Below, in pieces: positions 39,601 to 48,840 of a stretch of 64,000 nt of DNA. The notes below the pieces were generated by a model. That model was not told where the DNA came from. It made no database searches and saw only the letters and a list, made by a program, of their open reading frames with translations. The stretch is taken from contig JADWOT020000006.1 in assembly GCA_036345935.2 (NCBI GenBank), positions 4,839,543-4,903,542 on the forward strand, in the 5' to 3' direction. This DNA is from Taenia hydatigena. Lineage: Eukaryota > Platyhelminthes > Cestoda > Cyclophyllidea > Taeniidae. Positions within the stretch are counted from its first letter, which is position 1. Every line of letters begins with the position of its first letter. Both the position numbers and the translations under genes were made by a program.

Positions 39601-40261
39601 CTCACTGGGATGTGGCATGTGAAGTCAAAGCATATGTCAAAGTCCTAAATTTTGACGATGTTCACTAACCCAGTTGAAAAACACCTGCTATCGTACTGAG
39701 CCTTACAACTTGGGCGAAAACCAGGCGAAGAGGAGGGTTTCCATTTCCTTCTAACGGTTATGCGCCACTCGTCAGTCAGATTGAAGCCCAACAGGATACC
39801 AATGAGAAAATCCTCTACAAAAGTGGGCAGGAGATTGGAATCCATCGAACTATTTTCCGTGCTTTAGTCCATGAAGCGATTGTATGCCAGTCTCAAATGA
39901 TGGGTTGGCAAGTCAAAAAATTTGTGGCATACGGTACCTTGATTGGATATGGCAAGATCTTTCTAGACCTGCTTCACAACTTACTAGACCATTTTAATGT
40001 CTTGGGGTTTTCTTAAGAATACGCCATCAAAACTCATGTGTCGCAGGTTAGACGAAGCACTCGTGTGAGCTTCAAGCCTTCCAAATGACGGATGATAAAT
40101 GTTTTAGGCCCCATTAACGCGCGCACCACAAAGCAAACAGAGCTCAACACTTTGCTACCGTCTCCTCTCCCCTCCTACATCTCCCCTCTTCCCTCTACTC
40201 CCCTCTTCAGGCGAATCCCAGTCGATGGCACACCACCTGCCACACACAGGCAACACATGGG

Positions 40262-40397
40262 TCCAAAGGGCTTAGCTCTGTGTGTTTGTGTGCTTGTCCA
40301 TGTGTTTGTGTGTGGGTGTGGGTGAGTGTGTGTGAATGGATCATGCCATATGTCCCGGTATTTTGTGGTTTTGTGTGTGTGTGTGCGTGTGTGTGTG
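40262..40397 (+). repeat. Interrupted GT microsatellite
   Basis: Two GT-rich runs (about 40,278-40,335 and 40,371-40,397) separated by about 35 bp of unique sequence. Alternating purine-pyrimidine, so able to adopt Z-DNA. Confidence 0.8.
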
Positions 40398-42616
40398 ATA
40401 TTATTAGCATTAACGACCGGCTGAGACTATTTATTAGATCTTATCAGCTTACCAGCGTTCATGAATACAAGCATGCCCACATTTCTAGCTCGTGAAGCTT
40501 CTTGGATGTTGGAAGAGAAATGTAAGGTAAGGGGACCTGGATATCACCACGTGGTGAGCGAACGTAAAACAAAGAGCCACCGTCGTACAACCATATTTTA
40601 TTGTTAGGCTTTCTTGAACCCATTACTTTACAAAAGAATTTACTGTTTACAGGTCACATTTAAAGACTCTCACAAAGTTGGACTTTTTCAGCTTTTTAAA
40701 TCAAAAATTCTCTTTTTAATGGATGGTGACATTTATGAATGATCTACGTTAGAAGGATACTTAGTCTGTGATTCTTTCCACCAAAAGCCTGCCGATTCCA
40801 CCACCACCAAAGCAATTAAACGCCTGTAGGGAAAGCAATGCTCCAGTCTATTCACTGAGTAGTAGCTGATGCTATCTTAAAAAGAATCTCAGGCATTTCT
40901 GGGCGACATTAAAGGTCTCCTCACACCTCTCGCAACAACATGGTTCCTATCACTCGGTGTAATCTCGCCTCGGCACCTACTGACCAACACGAGGTGGGGC
41001 ATAGGCTAGCAAGTGAGTGAGTTAGCCCCCACGAGTGAATGAGTGATAACATCAGTGCGTAAACTACTCACTTCTGCCAGTGAGGTAAGAAGCGGTCATT
41101 AGGGAAAAAGGCGGGGAGGTAGGGGGGGGAAATGAGGTGCTGCCTCTCCCATGCACCGTATCTTCTCCCCATTGCCATACGTGATGTATCCTGTAAGACG
41201 ATTATCGTAATGTCCGTCTTAATTGCGTCGAGCCCACAACCCGAAGAATCAAGAAGAGATGCGGAGAGAAGACAGGCTCTCTATATGCTCGGTCGCCTTG
41301 CCATTTAATGCATCGAAGGTCGGTTCATCCAGTCTAGGCAGTTATCCCAGGTTCCGATCATTTCTGGTCAAACCAATATATTTTGGTGGCATTGAGAATG
41401 CTAATTGCAGTCAAAAAGACTTTCTACCCTCTCCATCTCCTCCTTTGGATAAATGGGGAAAAGCCCTGTTCACGCACAGAGGTAGCCTCACAAACTTAAT
41501 TAATTATCGAGACAAAATGCTGGCTTGTGCGGTCAAAAGTGTGGGACGCCCACCTCGGCGCATAGCTCTCCCCCTTAACATCAAAGGAGCGGCCTTTGGA
41601 GGCACGAGGACAGCAGGTGGTGAGAAATTGGAGATGGCGGTTGGAAAATAAGCCAAAGGTAGAAAGAGTTCCTCTCCTCCTAGTCCAGGTACGAAACAGC
41701 CAGTTTGGTAAACTGGTTATGGTAGAGGGAGATGGTTGCTTGACAGAGACAGCACGGATACATCCATAATCGGTATCAGTATGACCAATGGTGAAATCCG
41801 TGAGAAGACGCAAAGAAACTGAGGTGGTGACAATGTCAAAAGTGACCGCAAAACTGGAGACATGTCAAGTCATCGGCGTGATGCGACGGGCCACCACCAC
41901 CATCACCACCTTAGGGTGTCATTACCACCTCTTTGTTGGACATGCAAACCGAAATTCCGCTTTATCTCCTGTTATCTTATTTTCCTTTAAAAAATTCTGC
42001 TCGTACGCTGCAAAACCAAAACCTACACTAGAATCTTAAATGCCATTTTGAAGTTTAAGATTTAGTTCACAATGTGGTGTCCGTCTAGGTGACGAATGGG
42101 CTTATTTCCCTTAGACGTACCTACAAATTCCCTCTGCATAGCCTAATGAGGCACCAATTTAACCTGCCGATTTTAATATATCACAAGAAAATTTACGTAG
42201 AGTTCAAAGGACAACTCCCTTGCATTCCTTATGTTGGTTCTCGACGTCCACTCGTGACCATAAGATCGCTTTGACCTCACTATCACCTGTTGGTGAATCC
42301 GATGGTGATTAATAAAGCCTTTGAAACGGAAAATTCCATTTTTAATTTATTGCATCTATACAGCTTAAGTCCTTTCTATCACAGCTCATATGAGGTTGAT
42401 AAAGAGCCAGACTTGGCTAGCTACAGAACATGGTTAGAGGGTTCTTGATACCACCCGACAATGAAGAGGTATGATTTGATGGTTATCTCATGGTCCATCA
42501 ACGGCGCCGGTTTGTCTATCCTAGTTGTCTTGCTTGTTCCCACGTCTTGTCACTAACGCATGGTGCAGAGAGAGGAGCACCAATTTTCTCGCTTCATGCG
42601 CGACGTAGTGGGACTG

Positions 42617-42651
42617 ACACACGTACACACACACACACACACAAACACACA
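42617..42651 (+). repeat. CA microsatellite upstream of the zinc-finger promoter
   Basis: A nearly pure AC tract. A GT-rich tract follows at 42,705-42,734, so the two form an imperfect inverted repeat at the upstream edge of the CpG-rich region. Confidence 0.85.
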
Positions 42652-42734
42652 GAGAGACGCACGTATCGCACACGCCTGTTCGTCTCTCGCCCAAGAGAAC
42701 ACAGGTACGTGTGTGCGTATGTGTGTGGACGTGC

Positions 42735-43100
42735 ATAGCCCTCCACCGCCGCCTCCGCCCCCAATCATCGCCTCCTACGCTTTCACCACCCTTTTGGCTA
42801 ATCTCTCCTCCTCCCCTTCGCCCTCCGCCCTCGGCCCCGCTCTCAGCTTGGCGCTACACACGTGCACGCATGCAGACAAACGCGCGCGCTCACGCAGCCA
42901 CAATGCATCGAGGCTCGCGCCTTTCAGCCAGCGCGTTCTCTTATTGGCGTCAAGATCGCTGAGTTGCGCCTACTGACAGCAGGCAGTGGCTACCAGTAGC
43001 CAATCGCTGAGCGCCCGCGTATCAGCCGTGCGGTCGTGTGCCCTCGAGAGGTTGAAATACCTTGTGCTTGGCTGTGCCGCCGCTAGTTTATCTCTGTTAA
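42735..43100 (+). promoter_or_regulatory. CpG-rich promoter region with CCAAT boxes
   Basis: GC- and CpG-dense against AT-richer surroundings. It has an inverted CCAAT box (ATTGG, 42,943-42,947), a direct CCAAT at 43,000-43,004, and C-rich CCGCC blocks near 42,747-42,770. No TATA box is evident. It lies just upstream of a strong splice donor, which fits the first exon of the zinc-finger gene. The promoter call is inferred from composition and position. Confidence 0.55.
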
Positions 43101-43211
43101 CACCGCTTGTGCTGTCACTACTACCGCTGCTGCTGGCACTGCTGCTGGTGTCACAGACAATACACCCTTCTTCTGCACAATTTTGAGTGGAACTCCCATT
43201 TCCCAATCTCG
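43050..43211 (+). other. Non-coding first exon (5' UTR) of the zinc-finger gene
   Basis: The right edge is a strong donor, CTCG|GTAAGTAAT, at 43,211/43,212. The next + strand acceptor that leads directly to a convincing ATG is at 45,719-45,720. The left edge (transcription start) is unknown. A leucine-rich frame over 42,986-43,186 comes from CTG/CTACTGCCG repeats, has no ATG and is not taken as coding. Confidence 0.5.
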
Positions 43212-45720
43212 GTAAGTAATACTTGCGACTTAATAGCCTCCTACCCGAAATTCTATTTATAACTAATTATTGAGATCAGCTTGGTGACTTGTAAAATATC
43301 CAGTAACCGATGTAAAGTTGGATGGCCTGTCCCTTTTGCCACTCAAGGAAACGCGGTAATTAGGAAAGCAGCACAACGAATTGAAGTACTGCCATCTAGT
43401 GCATGATGGTAAACTTTATTTCCAAAGCATTTAATCCCCTTGGTCTCATCACATTCCTTTTCCTGTTCATATAACTTCTAAATCAGTAAATTTTGTATGC
43501 ATTAAAGGCATTGGAAGTGAGCCACGCAGTCTCGTGGTTTTTTTTTGAATTGACTCCATGGAGTCCATTTTTACCTTCACATTTTAAATGTGTGAGTGCA
43601 ATTAGCCCCAATAACGACACCTTCAGTTAAGATCGCTCTTACGGAACCAGATAAAAATTTGTCTGTTGAAAAGCACCTTATAATTTTGTATCTTTTACTT
43701 TTCAAGGAAATCGCTTCATTCTTTGCCTGTTACAGCTCACTGCTCGTCAATTTTACAATTCAACACATTAAGTATCGTAAGACCTGGTAACTTATGTAAT
43801 TCTCCAAAAGAACAACTGTTGTTCCAAAACGTGTTTAATACACATGGTTTTAGTAAGAAAATACACCGTTAGAAATACTTCGAACTCCTTCAGGAACCTT
43901 CTTCATGACGTTTTTTACTACTATCGAAAATAGCTAGGAAGATCACCTCAAATTTCAGCCCCTCTACCCCACCAGGCTTCCTTTCATCCCTCTGCTACCG
44001 TACTATTTTACCAATTGGAGGGTTGAGGTGAGGGAGGATTTAGGCGAAGAGGAAAGAGGCGATAAAGCGAGGAAACGTAAATCACACAAGGCGAAATGTG
44101 TCTAACTAGAGAGGCTCTACAAAGTCAACTAGCGAGTAAGGCACCAAATCTATTGCATTTGTTTTACTTTAAGCACTAATTACCTCTACCTTTTCCCTAA
44201 CTAGGCGACAACAATTTTTAGTCTCACTTCACTTCACCGCTTCCACTTTGTTGAGCGTGACCCCTTCCCTCACCCCTCTGGTCACATGCCCTTTGAGAGA
44301 AGAGATAGGATGTGGGGGGAGGAGGAGATTGGATAATTACAGGAGAAGCCTGCTTCTTTAGTGCCTTTCTTACCAAAAAATGCGCTTTCTTGCTTGCTTG
44401 TTTGCCCACTTCTGTCCACAAAGTTACTCGGGGGGTAGTTTTAGCGCCCATTGGTAATTCTTCACTACCATAGGTTTCCCCATGGTAGAAATCAATTAGA
44501 AAGGTAGACTCTAAAAGGTTCCTTTGATAGCATTGCTGCTATCCTTTTTCATTGCTAATTCTCAGCTATGAGAAAAAGATGTTTAAGTAATTTAATAAAC
44601 TCGGAATTGCCAAAAGTAGTCATAAACGTTAGGCTGAAACGGTGGCACTTTAAAATCTAATATGACCGCTCATCACCTCCGGAAGATATTAGAACCACGA
44701 ACTGGTCATTTCAAGGTACCAGGAGAACCAGAAATCTCAAAAGTTCTATTCTATACATGTTCTAAGCGTTAAGGCTACTTTTGCGATTGGTGTGGTGATT
44801 TTACAATTAATAAAAAAGAATCGTAAAATTGGCCTCCAAATACAGTTATCAGCATTGAAAATCGCATTTACTGCCTTTCAAAGGGTTGGTAATTTTATGG
44901 AAGACTGCACCCGTAATAGTGGAAATGGCTGAAGTGTCGGTGCAATATCAAAGATACAAGACGAACTGTCAATTTATCACTGACTTGTCTACCGCAGTTC
45001 AAGCGCCCCCGGTCCTGAGGTTGTGCCTAGCAAGAGGCTCATACATCCATCACGTGCACAAATCTGCGGACGGGTTGGAGGGCGTACAGGCACAAAATTG
45101 CCTTAGTAAACAAAGTGGCCACAAATCGTTCCGTCGGCACGTACTGTCGGTGCAGCAGTGGTGGTGATGGTGGTGGTGCCTCAGGTCCCTGTCAGCGCCA
45201 TCCACAAGCCTCAATACATGAGGCGTTAGCGGCGTATACTGCCTCTGTTGCACAAAATCACGCACGTGCGCATCTGTCGCCAAGGTAAAATTTACTATCG
45301 TCTGCGTGCGTACGTATGCAAGTTTACGAACGCGCATCCACGCCTGCGCACGCATTGTAAACGGTGGAGCTGAGCTTGCGGTGCGTAGGGCCAGAGGTGG
45401 GGGCGGGAGAGTGGTGCGGACAGAAGTAAAAGGCGACTGCAACCTATACATTGTGTCTTAACTAAAATGGGTTCGAAAATCAGTTCGAATCACAAAAAGT
45501 TGTCAACTACTTGGCCATGTGCACTATCAAAGTGAGGACAGCGAAACCATTCGATCGATTCCTGATATTCTAATAAATATCTCCAAAAAATTACGGAAAT
45601 CAAAAGAACCATCATTCAACCGTAAATTTTTTATGCCCCGTACACTCTCAAATGTGATTTAGCCGTTTCTGTAATAATTTATTTTTGAGGAACCTCTGAT
45701 CATGTTTCCCATTTCCTTAG
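43212..45720 (+). other. Large 5' intron of the zinc-finger gene
   Basis: About 2.5 kb, GTAAGT donor and TTTCCTTAG acceptor. A CpG-rich island at about 45,010-45,430 (many CG, GTGCGT and ACGTACG-like strings) stands out from AT-rich flanks and could be an internal promoter or enhancer. The acceptor is followed at once by CAG, giving a tandem TAG-CAG acceptor. Confidence 0.5.
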
Positions 45721-45729
45721 CAGGGAATA

Positions 45730-46140
45730 ATGACGAGCCAAGAAAATGACTTTTCGGCCAGCCGGCTCTTCTTTCCTTGCCTAAATCCTAGCCTGTCCTC
45801 ACGTGAGAGCATAGACTCTGGTTGCTGTGACCCTGAAGGTCCCCTCAACGCCTGTTCAAAGGTCTTTGACACTTTCAACCTCATCAATGCGCCATCACAG
45901 CAGCAGCAATCCCCCTTCCCACCTCACTCCACACCGTCCAAACGTTTACCCCTGACTAAGCCACGATCCTCTATGAAAAGGGACGAGACAACAACGTCGA
46001 CAGCAAAGGCAACAGAAACGGCCCAAACGGGAGGTGGAGCCTCCTACAAGTATTTGACATGGCGTGAAAAGGACCGTCGTCGACGTTTCCGTGAGGAATG
46101 GAAACATCTTTGGTTGGTCGTGCCTCATGGCATGTACGAG
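45730..46140 (+). CDS. Zinc-finger gene coding exon 1
   Basis: The start ATG lies 9 bases after the acceptor. The frame stays open into the intron, but the donor GAG|GTGAGT at 46,140/46,141 is strong and the downstream residues lose the protein's character. Encodes 137 residues, ending HGMYE just before the finger. Confidence 0.85.
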
Positions 46141-48642
46141 GTGAGTTTTGGTCACTGCATCCTCGCTTTCCTCTCCCCTCTTTCTCTCCCCCGATACCGT
46201 GAGATTTGAGTCACTACAGAATTGTGGGACAGATGTTTTGTTACGGTGGTTGTGGTTGTTGTCGCCATATGGAGGAGAGAAGGTGGAGAGGGGCAGCGGT
46301 AACCTAAATGTGGGGATAAACCGCAAAAGCTTCTTGGATTTCCCAGAGGTTTTCTGCTTTTTGTGAGGCCAATGGTTTTACACAAAATTCTCTCACGGCT
46401 TCGGTGGAACGGGACTCCCACCATATTACTTCGTTCATAGGTTTATTCGAGATTGTTTCTTACTTTCCCAGAACTCTCGCCGCCTTAACTCTCATCATCA
46501 GCGTTACGTTTGCCCTTCACTAATTTATGGGAGACAAAAATTACACCGAATTTCCTAATCCAAAAGATTTTCGAAAAGTGTTGCAGGAGTAACGGAATGA
46601 TAGAGACCCTAGTAGCTAACGCACTGTCCTGTGGAACGATGGAGGAAGGTTAGCTTGAATGGAGAATCATGAGCGGACGTAAATAGAAGAGCCGAATATT
46701 GGCAAAATTTTACAGCACTCCTTTAATCTGCACGTCTGTCCTTGTCAGCCTTCAGTGGGTACTGATTACTTTAATCTCCAGGGTTTCATTGAATTTAAAA
46801 CCTCAGAGCACGCCAAAGAATGGGAACATAACCCCATTGCGAAAAGCATTTAGTGCAGGTCTTTCCATTTTTGACAACCAGAGCAATTAATCGCCACGGC
46901 ATTTCCATTTTCCCTCAAATTGGTTAACGAGTCAGCGTGGGTGGCACTGATGGTGACCTTACTTGACCACATTAAAGCGACCGACCTTTCACAAAAAACC
47001 ATAATAACGCCACCCTGGCCCAGGGCATCCCAACAGCTGACGACGACACCAATTTCTAAACCTTCTGAACGCGGTCGTTGTCGTGGTGGTGGCAAAAAAG
47101 CAGTAACGATTCTGAAGAATTGGACTTGTGACGTATTCACAGTGCAGACAAGCATAATGAGTTGTGGTGGCGTCCCCAAGTGTTCAGTGTACCGGATACC
47201 CAGCGGGGAAACGCCTCTAAACAGCTGACGATGGGCTTTAGAGGCGCCAGCGTGTCTGCAAGGCGGTCTGAAAGGGTGGCAGGGGTAGTGGGATTCTGCA
47301 ATGGCGCCTTCTAAGGGTGTGAAGAACAGTTGTCTTCTGGCAGGCGCGCAGGCGCCAATATGGGTATATTATATATTCCATGTTTAGGTGACACTGCTGT
47401 AGTAGTTACTTGGCCTTCTTCTTCCCGCCCATGATTCATTTCACACTACATCTATGACCATGGGTGTGTACATTGCGCATGTGGGCAGTTGCACATCCTC
47501 TTTGTGTACTGACTGAATCAATGTCTTCATGTACACATTAATCCCTCCTATTCTAGGCTTCTTAAAAAACGGGAAGGAGGTAGTATTAAAGTATTTTCAT
47601 GTATTCTGCTTTTAGGTGATGTGTCTCGTGTGCCACAAGATCATGACCCAGCGAAAACTTGACACAATCAAACGTCACACAATTCGCCGGCACGCTGAAC
47701 TCCTCTCCATGTCAGAGACGGAGCGTCAACGCCTTTACCATGACCTCGTCACACAGTACTTCCGTCGAGGAGGAGACTTCTGTGGTGATAGCGACCCATT
47801 CTGTGCCACCAGCGTGCCAAGACTGCGACAACCGGGGCCCCGAGGGAGTCGAGTGGAAGTTGCAGGGGTTCGCAGGCACCCACGCTTGATTGATGTTCCT
47901 TCTCCACCTATTCGAGCTCGCATGAGTGTCCCACGGCGATCGGCAATGGACAAGCATTCTCTCGCTTGTCCTCCACCCTCCGAACAGGCGTTGAACCAGA
48001 TCAAACCTACCCCAGCTATGCCAATGAATCTAAAGACGTTTGAGAACATTCTCTTCAACGGGCCTTACTCAATCTTTACTAAATATCTTATGGGATTTAA
48101 TCCGACACAGGTGGAAAATTTTCCCACATTCCATGCATTTGTTTAGATCCGGACATGAGATGACAAGTTATGTTTTGGCATTTTAGTTCTCTCCAAGAGG
48201 AAAACTTGATTCTTCTGTGGGTTCCCTATGGCGAAGAAATCCTCTTCCACACACCTGTGGAATGAGCACACCTCACGCCTTTCAGTCCTTCAAGAAAACA
48301 CCTTCATCGTCATCTTCCACCTCCCCACAGAGAAGTATCCCAGATGCCTACACAGATCCTATGAGTTGTAGAGTTCCATTAGACATGTCTACGTCTGCTA
48401 TCCCTCCAATGCAAGCATCTCCAAGTGATTTGTCAATGCGAAGGTGTGCTTCCACGACTGCTGATGCTGGCACGTCGCTAACAGAGCGATTAATGAGACT
48501 TGTGAACACATGGGACACAGCTGCGGTCTGTTCGAGGAGTATGGCATTGCTGCCACCGCCACCACCACCACCACCACCTCCTCTGCCACCACCATTGCTA
48601 CCTGCTCAGTCAGACACGGCTGCACTGCTGCTCAATCGTTAG
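45730..48642 (+). CDS. Zinc-finger protein, single BED/SPINDOC/ZFTA-like C2H2 finger, proline-rich tail
   Basis: Three coding exons, 45,730-46,140, 47,616-48,110 and 48,187-48,642, all joined in phase 0, give 453 residues and a TAG stop. Residues 1-105 are Ser/Thr/Gln/Pro-rich. Residues 106-137 form a basic WREKDRRRRFREEWKHLWLV helix-like lead. A finger crosses the first splice junction: C140-x2-C143-x14-H158-x4-H163 (CLVCHKIMTQRKLDTIKRH), then a helix RRHAELLSMSETERQRL. C-C-H-H spacing with D/S-T-I-K-R-H wording is typical of the atypical fingers in SPINDOC, ZFTA and transposase-derived BED-like proteins, which act in the nucleus on chromatin or transcription. The rest is disordered, ending in a run of prolines. 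Function beyond 'nuclear zinc-finger protein' is inference; orthology to a named gene is not claimed. Confidence 0.82.
46141..47615 (+). other. Zinc-finger gene intron between coding exons 1 and 2
   Basis: 1,475 bp, GTGAGT to CTTTTAG. Open frames inside, such as 46,920-47,228, carry no recognisable motif and do not keep the phase-0 join of the flanking exons. Confidence 0.7.
47616..48110 (+). CDS. Zinc-finger gene coding exon 2 (carries the finger)
   Basis: Begins GTG ATG TGT right after the acceptor and encodes residues 138-302 with all four zinc ligands. After the finger come an RRGGDF turn, then Arg/Pro-rich sequence and the segment NLKTFENILFNGPYSIF, more ordered-looking than its flanks. 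The donor is ACACAG|GTGGAA. Confidence 0.85.
48187..48642 (+). CDS. Zinc-finger gene coding exon 3 (Ser/Pro-rich C-terminus)
   Basis: A 76-bp intron precedes it. The 151 residues are mostly low complexity, but residues around TSLTERLMRLVNTWDTAAV look like a short amphipathic helix. A CCA/CCG repeat (48,551-48,593) encodes ten consecutive prolines plus more, so length variation between individuals is likely. Confidence 0.82.
   Translation, partial: FSPRGKLDSSVGSLWRRNPLPHTCGMSTPHAFQSFKKTPSSSSSTSPQRSIPDAYTDPMSCRVPLDMSTSAIPPMQASPSDLSMRRCASTTADAGTSLTERLMRLVNTWDTAAVCSRSMALLPPPPPPPPPPLPPPLLPAQSDTAALLLNR
48551..48593 (+). repeat. Coding CCA/CCG trinucleotide repeat (polyproline)
   Basis: Imperfect CCA/CCG repeat in the last exon of the zinc-finger gene, in frame as proline. 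Confidence 0.85.
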
Positions 48643-48814
48643 GCGTGCTTGGATCCGCCTCCAGTGTGAAGTGCGGTTCTCTAAGCGCACAAGCACGTCT
48701 TTCACTCTCTCCTTACCTTTCATATGCACCGTTTTGACGACTAAAAACTTTGTACATAGGCCTCATGGAGATGCATCATTTCACTTATTTGCAGTGTATA
48801 AACGCTTTCTAATA

Positions 48815-48820
48815 ATTAAA
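48815..48820 (+). terminator. ATTAAA poly(A) signal of the zinc-finger gene
   Basis: ATTAAA, the commonest variant poly(A) signal, lies 173 bases after the stop in an AT-rich context. No AATAAA occurs closer. Confidence 0.5.
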
Positions 48821-48840
48821 ACGCATTCTCTAGCTCCATA

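Larger units (their letters stand above)
28171..42500. other. Intergenic stretch without supported genes
   Basis: About 14 kb with only short, unconvincing frames on both strands. It includes the palindrome at 30,681, a GT-rich tract near 40,262-40,397 and purine- or pyrimidine-rich patches (for example 41,100-41,170). A 70-codon frame lacking ATG at about 38,150-38,370 has protein-like composition, but I cannot name it. Confidence 0.5.

Noticed and set aside
41223..41651. 142-codon + strand open frame upstream of the zinc-finger promoter
   Set aside because: No domain, low-complexity patches, and an equally open minus-strand frame overlaps; probably chance.
42560..42976. 138-codon frame over the CA tract and CpG-rich region
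   Set aside because: His/Thr, proline and serine runs come from the microsatellite and CCGCC repeats; the region behaves as a promoter.
42986..43186. 66-codon frame with a leucine-rich, signal-peptide-like stretch
   Set aside because: Starts at GTG not ATG, and the leucines come from a CTG/CTACTGCCG repeat in the presumed 5' UTR.
46920..47228. 102-codon frame in the zinc-finger intron
   Set aside because: Exons on both sides join in phase 0 without it, and it has no motif.
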